Below are positions 33,811 to 42,537 of a DNA stretch of 64,000 nucleotides, in pieces. The stretch's first letter is position 1. Each line of letters opens with the position of its first letter. Source of the DNA: CAVRZY01 sp963725415 (GTDB lineage Bacteria > Acidobacteriota > Terriglobia > Bryobacterales > Bryobacteraceae); the NCBI GenBank assembly GCA_963725415.1, contig CAVRZY010000206.1, positions 1 through 64,000 on the forward strand, in the 5' to 3' direction. Below the pieces are notes generated by a model. The model saw only the letters and a list, made by a program, of their open reading frames with translations. It made no database searches and had not been told where the DNA came from. The position numbers were made by a program, and so were the translations under genes.

Positions 33811-34533
33811 GCCCAGTAGCCCGCAGCCCAGCAGCAGCCAACTGGCCGGTTCCGGAATAGTCAGAGCTATGGCCCCAAAATCTGTGAAATCCGCCGATCC
33901 CGGTGTCCCCACGGCGCCGCCGTCTAACTCGATCCGGTGCAGCACTCCCAGATTGCCCGTCGGGGGGAACCAGATGGTATCAGAAAGGTGGTGGTTTGAG
34001 CCGCCGTTGTGGTAGACCACGAGCTGGCCGCCGCCAGCGCTTGGGCAGGTCCATGAGCCGTCGAAAGGCGCCCCAATGCACAGGCTGGTGGTGATCCTGG
34101 CCCAGCCTGGAACAACCGGCGTCCAGGCCTCCATCTCATCTTCAAACCCTCGAATGATAACTGGCGGCGGGTCTATGTAGTACCGGAGCAGGAGGGTTGC
34201 CGATTGGCCGTTAGGGACACTGAAGACGGGGTTGAGGCCCGAAACCGAACCGAACCACAGTTGCGGACCCAAAGCGCTGTTAACCGGGGTCACGCTCATA
34301 TACGAGGGGTCGTAAGGGACGTAGCCCCCGCCGCCGGAGGCGGAGTAGTAAAAGTCTCTGACGACAAAACTCCCGATGCTGCAACCACCCGTGCCGTTAA
34401 GATCTATGTAACCCTGCAAGTTGCCAGTAGCGCAATCGGCAGGCGGGCTTCCCGGGACTATAGGACCGGCCAAGGCCGGCGCCACCGACAAAGCCCCAAT
34501 CAAGAGTGCCAACAACCAATGTTTCTTTTCCAT
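33778..34533 (-). CDS. PEP-CTERM sorting domain protein
   Basis: 251 residues from ATG 34533 (signal MEKKHWLLALLIGALSVAPALA). The mature part is a beta-rich secreted domain (LPGP-type, FVVRDFYYSA, LRYYIDPPPVIIRGFEDEME). The C-terminus IPEPASWLLLGCGLLGLALL followed by RRRR is a PEP-CTERM signal: a PEP motif, a hydrophobic helix and basic residues. It is processed by an exosortase, linking the protein to extracellular matrix or polysaccharide. The gene converges on, and overlaps, the kinase gene. Confidence 0.9.
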   Translation of the reverse strand: MEKKHWLLALLIGALSVAPALAGPIVPGSPPADCATGNLQGYIDLNGTGGCSIGSFVVRDFYYSASGGGGYVPYDPSYMSVTPVNSALGPQLWFGSVSGLNPVFSVPNGQSATLLLRYYIDPPPVIIRGFEDEMEAWTPVVPGWARITTSLCIGAPFDGSWTCPSAGGGQLVVYHNGGSNHHLSDTIWFPPTGNLGVLHRIELDGGAVGTPGSADFTDFGAIALTIPEPASWLLLGCGLLGLALLRRRRAA

Positions 34534-34670
34534 TCGTCTCCTCCGGGCTACCGCACGCGACAAGGATCGAGTTTAGTTCGGCTGGTCGGCACTGTCAAGG
34601 TCGTTTCGAGTACCCGGGGGTACCAGGACAAGGTGGGGTCGGGATCGGCGTGGTGCGGTACAATTCTGCC

Positions 34671-36947
34671 GTGAAGCGACTTGATGAACTGATCGTGGTG
34701 GGCCTGGCGCTGGCCGGGGCACTGGGAGCGCAGACTCCGAAGGGATCCGACTATTTCCCCATGGCAGTCTGGTACGGCGGGGGGAAGGCGCGGGCGCCCA
34801 TGCTAGAGCCGGAGCCGCGCGTCAAGAAGGAAACCTGGCGCGGCGACCTGCGCCAGATCAAGAGCCTCGGTTTCAACGCCGTGCGTTGCTGGATGGATTG
34901 GGCCAGCGGCGAACCTTCCCAGGGGCAATACCGCTTCGACACGCTCGAGGTGCTACTCGAGTTGGCCGAGCAGGAAGGCCTCAAACTCATCCTCCAGGTC
35001 TACATGGATGCCGCACCGGACTGGGTCGGCAAGAAATTCCCGGATTCGCGGTTTGTGGCGGCCAGCGGCCAGGTCATGCATCCGGAATCCGCGCCGGGGT
35101 ATTGCTTCGACCATCCGGGCGTGCGGCAGGCGACACTGGCGTTTTTGGAAGCGCTGGCGGCGCGGGCGCGGAAGTCTCCAGCCTTCCTGGGCTGGGATTT
35201 GTGGAGCGAGCCGCATGTCATCAACTGGGCCACGGCGACCTACATGCTGAACGCGGAGTTCTGCTTCTGCCCGCATTCGGTGCGGCGCTTCCGCGGCTGG
35301 CTGGAGAAAAAGTACGGCTCGCTGGAGAGTTTGAACCAGGCCTGGTACCGCCGGTTCGCATCCTGGGATGAGGTTGAGCCGAACCGGCTGAGCACCATCC
35401 TTTCGTACACGGATTACATCGACTGGCGCATGTTCATCCGGGAGAAGCTGGGAGAGGACCTCCGGGCGCGCTATCAAGCGGTCAAGCGCGTGGCGCCGGA
35501 CCGTGTTGCCACCAGCCATGCGGCCTCGCCCAACCTGTTCACGTCGCCGCTCGCCGGCGACGGCAGCCCGGACGATTGGATCATGACCCGCCAGGTGGAC
35601 TACTACGGCACTTCGTTCTACCCCAAGCACTCCTCGCCGGTGGGGCGCGACGTCGAATTCCGCGGAGGCCTGCTGGACTTCGCGCGCTCGGCGGGCTACA
35701 GCGGTGTCAACAACGGTTTCTGGATCGGCGAGCTACAGGGCGGGTTCGGCACGGTGGCCCTCAACGTCAGCGCGACCGTGACGCCGGAGGACCTGCGGGT
35801 GTGGACCTGGAGCGCCATCGCGCGCGGGGCCAAGGGCATCAATTTCTACGCCTGGTATCCGATGAGCTCGGGCTACGAGTCCGGCGGATACGGGCTGATC
35901 CATCTGGACGGAACGATCACCGAACGCAGCCGGGCAGCGGGAGAGATCGCGCGCCTGGTGGACCGCAACCAGAAGTTGTTCCTGGAGGCGCGCCCGGCGC
36001 GGGCGCAGGTGGCCATCGTTTACAACCCGCTCTCCTATCTGGTGGGCGGGCGGCAGCGCCCGGTGACGCCGGGGCCGCAGAGCGAGGTGGCCGGCATCGA
36101 GCGCAATTCGATGCTGGGCGTCTATCGAGCCCTGTTTCCCACCAACGTGCCCGTGGACTTCATCCACATCAGCGAGCTCTCCGGCGTGGTGACGGGGAAA
36201 TACAAGCTGATCTACGTGCCGTTTCCGCTGATGATTCCCGAGAAGTCGGCTGGCGAGCTGGCCGAGTACGTGCGGGCCGGCGGGGCGCTGGTGGCGGAAG
36301 CGCGGCTGGGCTGGAATAACGAGCGTGGTTGGGCATCGGAGATCATTCCGGGACTGGGCCTGCACCGCGTGATGGGCTGCCGGGAGAGCGCCGTACAGAC
36401 GGTGGCGGGGTTGCGAACGGAGCTGCACTGGACCGGGACGGAGATTCCGGGCGTCAAGCCCGGGGACCGGCTGCCTGGGCGGCTCTATGAGGAGACCCTC
36501 GAGCCCATCCTGCCCAACGGCCGGGTCGTAGCGAAATTCGCCAGCGGTGCGCCTGCCGCCGTGGTCTCGACGTTCGGGCGCGGCAAGACCCTCATGCTGG
36601 GTTCCTATCTTGGCGCGGCGTACGAAGGTCAGCCGGAGCCGGCTGCCCAGAGGTTCTTCGCCGGGCTGCTGGACTGGGTCGGCGTCGAGCGGCCAGTCAG
36701 CGTTTCCGGCAGCCAGGCCGAGGTTCGAGTTTTGGAATCGGGCCGCGAGAGAGTTGTGTTCGCGTTCAACCACCAGGCGCAGCCGGCTCAGACCGTGGTC
36801 ACGTTGCGCCTGCCTGGGGGCGACTACGCGGGCGCTGACCTGGTGACCGGCCAAGCGGTCCCGGTCACGCCGGACGGGGCGGGGCTGAAGATCGAGAAGC
36901 GCCTCCCAGCGCAAGACGTCTGGGTGGTAAGGCTGACGCCGAAATAG
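34671..36947 (+). CDS. GH42-like beta-galactosidase family glycosidase, secreted
   Basis: 758 residues from GTG 34671, chosen for the signal KRLDELIVVGLALAGALGAQ. TIM-barrel signatures: FNAVRCWMDWASGEPSQGQY, GWDLWSEPHV (acid/base Glu), FWIGELQGG (nucleophile Glu) and NFYAWYPMSSGYESGGYGLI. A GATase-like trimerisation domain follows (KYKLIYVPFPLMI, EYVRAGGALVAEARLGWNNE) and a small C-terminal beta domain. This is the three-domain plan of GH42. Substrates are probably plant or exopolysaccharide beta-galactosides. Confidence 0.88.
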   Translation: MKRLDELIVVGLALAGALGAQTPKGSDYFPMAVWYGGGKARAPMLEPEPRVKKETWRGDLRQIKSLGFNAVRCWMDWASGEPSQGQYRFDTLEVLLELAEQEGLKLILQVYMDAAPDWVGKKFPDSRFVAASGQVMHPESAPGYCFDHPGVRQATLAFLEALAARARKSPAFLGWDLWSEPHVINWATATYMLNAEFCFCPHSVRRFRGWLEKKYGSLESLNQAWYRRFASWDEVEPNRLSTILSYTDYIDWRMFIREKLGEDLRARYQAVKRVAPDRVATSHAASPNLFTSPLAGDGSPDDWIMTRQVDYYGTSFYPKHSSPVGRDVEFRGGLLDFARSAGYSGVNNGFWIGELQGGFGTVALNVSATVTPEDLRVWTWSAIARGAKGINFYAWYPMSSGYESGGYGLIHLDGTITERSRAAGEIARLVDRNQKLFLEARPARAQVAIVYNPLSYLVGGRQRPVTPGPQSEVAGIERNSMLGVYRALFPTNVPVDFIHISELSGVVTGKYKLIYVPFPLMIPEKSAGELAEYVRAGGALVAEARLGWNNERGWASEIIPGLGLHRVMGCRESAVQTVAGLRTELHWTGTEIPGVKPGDRLPGRLYEETLEPILPNGRVVAKFASGAPAAVVSTFGRGKTLMLGSYLGAAYEGQPEPAAQRFFAGLLDWVGVERPVSVSGSQAEVRVLESGRERVVFAFNHQAQPAQTVVTLRLPGGDYAGADLVTGQAVPVTPDGAGLKIEKRLPAQDVWVVRLTPK

Positions 36948-37019
36948 ACCAGTGGCTTCTGGTGCGTCTTTTTTCCAGCCCGGCCCGTATACAGATTGGA
37001 TATGATCTTCGGAGCCGTG

Positions 37020-37589
37020 ATGGAATGGGAGCGGCCGATGGCGGTGGAAGACGAGGCAGTCAAGCTCCGACGACGTGACCCAGAGACCTTAGTGGCCTTG
37101 GTGGGCCGCTATCAGCATCGGCTGTATCGCTACCTGCTGCGGCTTGTGCATGACTCGGCCGCGGCCGAGGATCTGTTCCAGCAGACTTGGCTACGCGTGG
37201 TCCAGAACATCCGGCGCTACGATCCGCGCAGGAGCTTTGAGGCGTGGCTTTTCTCGGTCGCTCATAATCTGGCAATCGATCATCTGCGGCGCCGGCAGCC
37301 GGAGAGCCTGGACGAGCCGGCGGCAAGCCGTGAGGAAGTGGCGGCGGCGGATCCGGATGCGTTGCAGCGCCTCCTGGCCCGCGAGCGAGCGGGCCTGCTG
37401 GAGGCGGCGGTGGCGGAGTTGCCGGCGGTTTATCGCGAAGCGCTGACGCTGCGCTTCGAGGAGGATATGAAGCTGGAAGAAATGGCGGAGGTGATCCACG
37501 CGCCGCTATCGACGGTGAAGAGCCGGCTGCGGCGGGCGCTGGAGGGCCTGCGGTGGAAGCTGGAGACGGAACTTGGCGGGGGAAAGTGA
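37020..37589 (+). CDS. ECF RNA polymerase sigma factor
   Basis: About 189 residues. ATG 37020 with ggag at 37011-37014 is used; ATG 37038 with gggag is equally possible. Region 2: LVGRYQHRLYRYLLRLVHDS, AAEDLFQQTWLRVVQNIRRY, then FEAWLFSVAHNLAIDHLRRR. Region 4: LPAVYREALTLRFEEDMKLE and EMAEVIHAPLSTVKSRLRRA. It is a typical sigma-70 ECF. The anti-sigma gene follows after two bases, then a zinc-ribbon membrane gene, so the three form an operon. Confidence 0.92.
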   Translation: MEWERPMAVEDEAVKLRRRDPETLVALVGRYQHRLYRYLLRLVHDSAAAEDLFQQTWLRVVQNIRRYDPRRSFEAWLFSVAHNLAIDHLRRRQPESLDEPAASREEVAAADPDALQRLLARERAGLLEAAVAELPAVYREALTLRFEEDMKLEEMAEVIHAPLSTVKSRLRRALEGLRWKLETELGGGK

Positions 37590-37591
37590 AG

Positions 37592-38065
37592 ATGAGGGAG
37601 CACGAGTCGGTTCTAGAATTACTGGCCCTGGCGGTCGCCGGCGCTCTGAGCGTGGAGGAGCAGAGACGCCTGGAGGATCATGTGAGCGCCTGTGAACAGT
37701 GCTCCAGGGAACTGGAATCCTGGCGCGCGGTGTCGGTGGCACTGCGGAGGATGCCGACCCCTGCGGCGCCGCCGGAGATGGTGGAGCGCACGCGCGCGCG
37801 AGTCTTCGGCGAGCTGGCGGCCGCGGCCCAGCGCCGCTGGGATGATGCCGTGCTGGCGTTCCTGAGCTTGTTTGCGTGGGTGGTGGGCCTGACGGCCTGG
37901 GCCATCGTGCGCGTGCTGGGCAGCGGTTTGACGGCCTTGTTTGACGCGCAGTTCACGCAGACTCTGACCTGGATGAGCGTATCGAGCGTGCTGGCGTGGC
38001 TGACGGCCGGCGTTGTCGTGGTGCTGGTCGGCCATCGCCGCCGCGTTGCATGGAGGAGCCTATGA
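37592..38065 (+). CDS. Anti-sigma factor with zinc finger (zf-HC2-like) and membrane helices
   Basis: 157 residues. DHVSACEQC gives the H-x3-C-x2-C zinc motif near the N-terminus, as in anti-sigma factors of the ZAS group. Two hydrophobic segments (FLSLFAWVVGLTAWAIVRVL and SSVLAWLTAGVVVVLVG) anchor it. ATG 37592 lies two bases after the sigma stop, suggesting coupled expression. It should hold the ECF factor inactive at the membrane until a signal arrives. Confidence 0.87.
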   Translation: MREHESVLELLALAVAGALSVEEQRRLEDHVSACEQCSRELESWRAVSVALRRMPTPAAPPEMVERTRARVFGELAAAAQRRWDDAVLAFLSLFAWVVGLTAWAIVRVLGSGLTALFDAQFTQTLTWMSVSSVLAWLTAGVVVVLVGHRRRVAWRSL

Positions 38066-38535
38066 GCCGCTTTCGTGAAGAAGTTCGTTTGATTCCGGCA
38101 GTCGGGTGGTTAGTAGCAGCGCTGGTCTACGTGGGCCTGATTGTGCTACTGGTGGCGGTGCCCTACCAGACGGACCCGAAAATGATGGCCTGGCCGGTGT
38201 GGGCCAAGGCGCTGTTGGCGGCGCTGATCCCCGTGCCGCTGACTATCTACGCCCTGCTGGCCGCCTACATCTATGGGGACGCGCGGCGTCGCGGGATGCG
38301 CCACGTGCTGTGGACCCTGCTGGCGATTTTCATCCCTAACGGCATCGGGATCATCCTTTACTTCGTGCTACGCGATCCCCTGCTGGTGCACTGCACCCAG
38401 TGCGGGGCGGCGACGCGGTCCAGCTTTGCCTTCTGCCCGCATTGCGGGGCGGCGCTGACGCCGGCCTGCCCGCGGTGCAGGCGCTCCGTGGAAGCGGGCT
38501 GGTCCAACTGCCCCTATTGCGGCGCCAAGCTGTGA
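38062..38535 (+). CDS. Membrane protein with C-terminal zinc ribbons
   Basis: 157 residues. It has three membrane segments (LVAALVYVGLIVLLVAVPY, WAKALLAALIPVPLTIYALL, VLWTLLAIFIPNGIGIILYF) and then a double zinc ribbon (CTQCGAATRSSFAFCPHCG, CPRCRRSVEAGWSNCPYCG). The start overlaps the anti-sigma stop by four bases, so it is the third gene of the sigma operon. It could be an accessory sensor or an envelope protein under that sigma factor; function unknown. Confidence 0.8.
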   Translation: MSRFREEVRLIPAVGWLVAALVYVGLIVLLVAVPYQTDPKMMAWPVWAKALLAALIPVPLTIYALLAAYIYGDARRRGMRHVLWTLLAIFIPNGIGIILYFVLRDPLLVHCTQCGAATRSSFAFCPHCGAALTPACPRCRRSVEAGWSNCPYCGAKL

Positions 38536-38536
38536 G

Positions 38537-40087
38537 TCAGACTTTCAGCCAGTCCACGCCCAGTTTTTTCAGGGCGTAGCCGGTTTCGCGGAGGTAGTCG
38601 CCGTAGGAGGTCATCCAGTGGAAGCCTTTCATCTCTTCGAGCAGCTTGGTGGCGTCGCCCTTGATCTCGACGTCGATCTGGCTGCGGCAGATGTGCAGGA
38701 AGGGGCTATCGACAATCTCGCCTTCGAAGCCCACCCACTTGCGCACGGCGAAATCGGGGACCAGGTTGGTCGAGCGCTGCCCCTTTTTCATTTCAACCTT
38801 GGGCGCGGCGCCGTAGTCTGACTCGAAGTGCGTCAGGATTCTCACTGGCTCGTAGCGCTGCCCGTCCATCTTGCGCGGCGCGGTGCAGTGGGCCAGAGTG
38901 ACCAGCTTGTCGTGCGGATAGGTGGGGTCGTTCAGGAAAACGGGCTTGCCGGAAATGTAGTGCAGCAGGATGCCCGAGGGGATCACGACGAAATCCGACT
39001 CGCAGAAGGCCATGTAGCCTTCGTCGTTGAGGATGCTCAGGGGCAGGCAGGCCGTGGTCTCCGACATCGGCATGATGGTTCCCATGCATTGGTTGATGGT
39101 GATGGCGTCGGTGCGGGCTTCGTCCAGCAGGTCGCGGAAGATCTCGGTCAGCAGGAAGGAGTTCTGGACGAATTCCTTGGAGGTCTCCAGCGTGACGTTT
39201 TTCTGCTTAAGGTACTTGGCGGCTTCGTTGTGACAGCGTTTCACGAGGGCGTCGTTCTGGCGGGCGCGCTTGATGCGCTCGGCCAGATCGGGGTAGGAGA
39301 CGGTCTGGATGTCGAGCTTCCAAACTTCGCGGGCGCGGTCGGGCGCCTTTCTGCCTCCCACGCCCCAGCCGCTGGGACCGCCCACAGCGACGATGCGTTT
39401 GCCCAGCGCGTTCTTCAGGCCGTAGAGCGCCCGCAGGCGATAGAGAACCTCGGCATAGCTGTCCACCACCACGTCCTCGACGCCCATGCCGGCGTGGCCA
39501 TACTCATCGACGGTCTTGCGCAGGAAACGCGGGTGCGCGATCTCATACCACAGGTAGACCGGGCCGGAGCGGTGGCGGACGAACACCAGGTTCCACTTGT
39601 TGGTGGGGGTCAGCGCTTCCAGCGCTTGTACGCCGCCGCTGGCCGCGTACACCACCATCACGTCGTGGGCGCCTTTGGCGAGGGCGACTGCCTGATCGGT
39701 GTTCTGCACCGAGGCGAGGGGAAGGACCTCGATGGGGAAATCGGCCGAGGAGCTCATTTCCGCCAGCTCGCGGCGGATCCTTTCTTGTTCCGCGCTGGCG
39801 TCCTGCTCGGTCAGAAGGCCGCCCCAGGACCGCCAGCTCGTGGCCTGGCGGGGTTTGGCGATGCTGTAAAGCAGGGCCGGTTGGACCTTCAGCGGCGTCT
39901 TGATCGGGGTTTGGCGGGCCGGGTCCTTGCTTTGGGCGGACGCGCCGGATGCGGCCAGCGGCAGGGCCACCCCGCCCATGGACGCGGCTCCCAGGCCAGT
40001 CAGAAAGTTGCGCCGGCTGACACCGGCTTCAGGGCAATTCGCGCACAGCGGCGCTCCGCAGCAACGGCCCGCATTGGTTGAAGTCAT
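38537..40087 (-). CDS. Tat-exported L-fucose/arabinose isomerase-like protein
   Basis: 516 residues from ATG 40087, with gggaggtgtgta as ribosome site. Signal: SRRNFLTGLGAASMGGVALP is a Tat motif. The body (ADFPIEVLPLASVQNTDQAV, GAHDVMVVYAASGGVQALEA, TDAITINQCMGTIMPMSETT, DFVVIPSGILLHYISGKPVF) resembles the C-terminal fold of fucose-isomerase-like sugar isomerases, which occur as Tat-secreted proteins of unknown role in this group of bacteria. Its metal-site residues could not be placed with certainty. Convergent with the sigma operon. Confidence 0.8.
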   Translation of the reverse strand: MTSTNAGRCCGAPLCANCPEAGVSRRNFLTGLGAASMGGVALPLAASGASAQSKDPARQTPIKTPLKVQPALLYSIAKPRQATSWRSWGGLLTEQDASAEQERIRRELAEMSSSADFPIEVLPLASVQNTDQAVALAKGAHDVMVVYAASGGVQALEALTPTNKWNLVFVRHRSGPVYLWYEIAHPRFLRKTVDEYGHAGMGVEDVVVDSYAEVLYRLRALYGLKNALGKRIVAVGGPSGWGVGGRKAPDRAREVWKLDIQTVSYPDLAERIKRARQNDALVKRCHNEAAKYLKQKNVTLETSKEFVQNSFLLTEIFRDLLDEARTDAITINQCMGTIMPMSETTACLPLSILNDEGYMAFCESDFVVIPSGILLHYISGKPVFLNDPTYPHDKLVTLAHCTAPRKMDGQRYEPVRILTHFESDYGAAPKVEMKKGQRSTNLVPDFAVRKWVGFEGEIVDSPFLHICRSQIDVEIKGDATKLLEEMKGFHWMTSYGDYLRETGYALKKLGVDWLKV

Positions 40088-40983
40088 TACACACCTCCCT
40101 GGGCGGTTTAGAGAATCCGATTGTCGCACAAAAGTCGCTAGCGGCTAGCCCAAGCTCGTCACGGCGCGGCGGATTTTGACTCTCCTCGGCGCCGTGGGCT
40201 GTAGAAGTGGTTTGTCTGCAACAGGGCTTCTTCGGAAACCCGATGCAGTGCGGACCTACCTTCTTGAAGGCTAGGCGAGGCCGTGGCAATATCAGCGCAG
40301 AATGTCGATGGCCGCCAGATCCAGCTGCGGCGCGTCACCACCCCGACTCCTGAGCAGTCGGTCCTGCTGGATCAGCTCGCGATCGTCCTCCCGGAGCGCT
40401 TCAGTTTTGACCGCGAATGTAGTGCAGACTTGGCGGTAGCCTGAACTGATTCCACAGGACTTAAATCAAATCCAGTCCCCTCTGTGACGAACTTAGTAGT
40501 CCGTTTCCTAAGTTCGCCCACGTATTCTGGGGCCGTTTCAGACAGTCCACGAGGTGATCGGCGAACATCAGGGACTGGGACTTGGAACGGCGCCAATCGG
40601 CCCGGCCAGCCCTAGTCGCTACATCGAAAGTTCGGGGGCGTTTGTTGGTGAGAAGGGGATTTCGCGCCAGGCACCGGCGGCGGATTGTCATTGGTAAACA
40701 CTACGGCGTTAGACGGGACTATCGCGGTTGTCAACTTCCTTCTGCCGACGGCTTCTGGCCTTCGCGCCTGGCAATCGCCATGCTGGAAACGTCGTTCGCG
40801 CTGATCGACGCCATTCTCGGCAGTAGCCTGTTTTACTCCAGTCGGGCAACATTCCGCATCAAAACCGCTTGGTCGATCTGTAGCCTCGGCGCACGGGTGT
40901 GAACGGTGGTCACTGTTTGCCATCGAAAAGGCCTCTATTTTCAGTCTGGCCGTCCTGGCCCCGAACGTGCTAATTTGTCCACC
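40088..40983. other. Long intergenic region, no gene supported
   Basis: Short frames only. A plus-strand stretch around 40290-40440 reads QIQLRRVTTPTPEQSVLLDQ, faintly like a transposase start, but nothing further supports it. No repeats shared with other parts were found. Confidence 0.35.
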
Positions 40984-41646
40984 ATGCGATGCATTGTGCT
41001 TCTCGCTCTGGCCGCCCTCAATCTCCTCGCCCAATCCGACCCGCCTCTATCCGTGTCGGCGGGCTTCAAGATAGGCTCCCCCTTGAATGACCCTTCTGCC
41101 CGGAGCTCCGCCTTCTCGACATACGTCCAAAGCCGCTGGACCGGCGGACCCACTGTCGAACTTCACTTGCCCTACCGTTTCTCCGTGGAGTTCAACGCCC
41201 TTTATCGAAACTATCGCGCCAATAGTTCCTTCCCCTTTCAGTTGGGACCGAATGTGAACGTGTACACCACCACAAGCGTCCAGAAGACGAACGCATGGGA
41301 CTTCCCTCTCTTGCTGAAATACCGTTTCCAAGTGGGATCAATTCGGCCATTCGTCAGCGCAGGCCACTTCTGGACCCACGAGTCTACCGAAGCGTCTGCA
41401 TTCTACTTCTGCTCCGGGCCGCAAGGGTCCTGCCGACCCGCAGACTATCCCCTGCCGGACCCAGTCGGCGGACAATACCGCTCCTCCGCGACTCAGCGCG
41501 GCCCCGTCGGAGGCGCGGGTATCGAGTTCAAGACGCGCCACGTAATGATCTCCCCAGAACTGCGCTTCAGCCGTCCGACCTATGGGAACCCACGCGACAA
41601 CCGGTTCACAGCCCTCGTCGGCTTCACGTTCGGGAAGAAGGAGTAA
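40984..41646 (+). CDS. Outer-membrane beta-barrel protein
   Basis: 220 residues from ATG 40984. Signal MRCIVLLALAALNLLAQS. Alternating strands with aromatic ends (TVELHLPYRFSVEFNALYRN, FPLLLKYRFQVGSIRPFVSA, RHVMISPELRFS) and a final FTALVGFTFGKKE fit an outer-membrane beta-barrel of the OmpW or porin_6 type. It stands alone. No ligand can be predicted. Confidence 0.75.
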   Translation: MRCIVLLALAALNLLAQSDPPLSVSAGFKIGSPLNDPSARSSAFSTYVQSRWTGGPTVELHLPYRFSVEFNALYRNYRANSSFPFQLGPNVNVYTTTSVQKTNAWDFPLLLKYRFQVGSIRPFVSAGHFWTHESTEASAFYFCSGPQGSCRPADYPLPDPVGGQYRSSATQRGPVGGAGIEFKTRHVMISPELRFSRPTYGNPRDNRFTALVGFTFGKKE

Positions 41647-42011
41647 CCATTGTCACCAGTGCTCGATAGCGGAAAACACCTCCCCGAACGCCGTCTCAAG
41701 GGAGTTGATTTCGGCCACTAATCGACGATACGGCCAACCCGGCGGGCCAAAAGCAAGCAGTAAATTGCCTCCCACCTAGTCGGCCAGTGTTTACTGATAG
41801 CTGGCGAGAACAGCCCTTACCACAATCGATCAGGTTGGCGGTCCAGAAACGGGGTTCGCGTCAACAACAGGGCGACCTCGGCAGGACTCCCGCCTCCTCA
41901 GAGTGTCCCGCTGTCCGCTTCCAGACGGTGCCGGATACGTGAGCGAATTTGCGAAACGGACGACTTAGGTTAGCCCGCGCGTGATAGGGTGCGCCAGCGG
42001 CCAGCGGCTTG
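41647..42011. other. Intergenic, no gene supported
   Basis: No recognisable gene. The 365 bases show no repeat shared with the rest of the window. Confidence 0.35.
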
Positions 42012-42302
42012 CTAGGCGGCGTCTGCCGAACTCAACTCGCCGACTGTGGCGGGACTCTCAACGGGAGGCGGACCGCCCCAGATCAAGACATCGGGGCAAA
42101 GGTCGGCTCCATTGGGCCAAACCAGTGTGCCGGCCTCAATTCGCACCTGACGGAAGAACGCGGGATCCGAACGCACGGGCCCGAAGACCGGCCCCACGAG
42201 CAGCGGGGCGAGGTCGCGTTCCACCGTCCTGCCAGCGGTCAAGATCAGCCGCACACGGAAATCTTCCAGCGGCACCACCTCTCGGATCCGCGTCAAATTC
42301 AC
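42012..42302 (-). CDS. DUF2442 domain protein
   Basis: 96 residues with a GTG start at 42302. RVRLILTAGRTVERDLAPLL, GPVFGPVRSDPAFFRQV and VWPNGADLCPDVLIW are the complete DUF2442 domain. The family is typically encoded next to DUF4160 in toxin-antitoxin-like pairs. Its upstream neighbour here is a collapsed DUF4160 gene, so the pair is broken. It may bind DNA. Confidence 0.83.
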   Translation of the reverse strand: MNLTRIREVVPLEDFRVRLILTAGRTVERDLAPLLVGPVFGPVRSDPAFFRQVRIEAGTLVWPNGADLCPDVLIWGGPPPVESPATVGELSSADAA

Positions 42303-42314
42303 CCTAAGTCTCCC

Positions 42315-42399
42315 TCACTCCAGCGGCGCGATCGCCCGGAGAGGCTCTCCGCGCTGTGCCAACTCCCAATCCCCCGAAGAAGCGACTCACCTCCGGCAC
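42315..42399 (-). pseudogene. DUF4160 gene with internal deletion
   Basis: On the minus strand, GTG at 42399 starts VPEVSRFFG, the normal DUF4160 N-terminus. After a junction the other frame reads DWELAQRGEPLRAIAPLE and stops at 42315, the normal C-terminus. The central part with the HFH motif is gone. It sits directly before the DUF2442 gene as expected for the pair. Confidence 0.7.
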
Positions 42400-42537
42400 G
42401 TGGCAACTCTCCGACGCGGCAGCGCAGCGCACCCTGATAATACCAGGACCAGCCCGCCTCCAGGTTAAGACTTCCGGGGCATCCGACGGGCATGTACAGG
42501 CTGGCGTGACCGGGGTAACGGCGACAGCACCTACTTC

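Noticed and set aside
35733..36914. A 393-residue open frame opposite the GH42 gene
   Set aside because: No recognisable motif; the plus strand carries complete GH42 catalytic motifs.
38828..40081. A 417-residue open frame antisense to the Tat-exported isomerase-like gene
   Set aside because: No domain, atypical composition, and it is the complementary-strand shadow of a GC-rich gene with a clear Tat signal.
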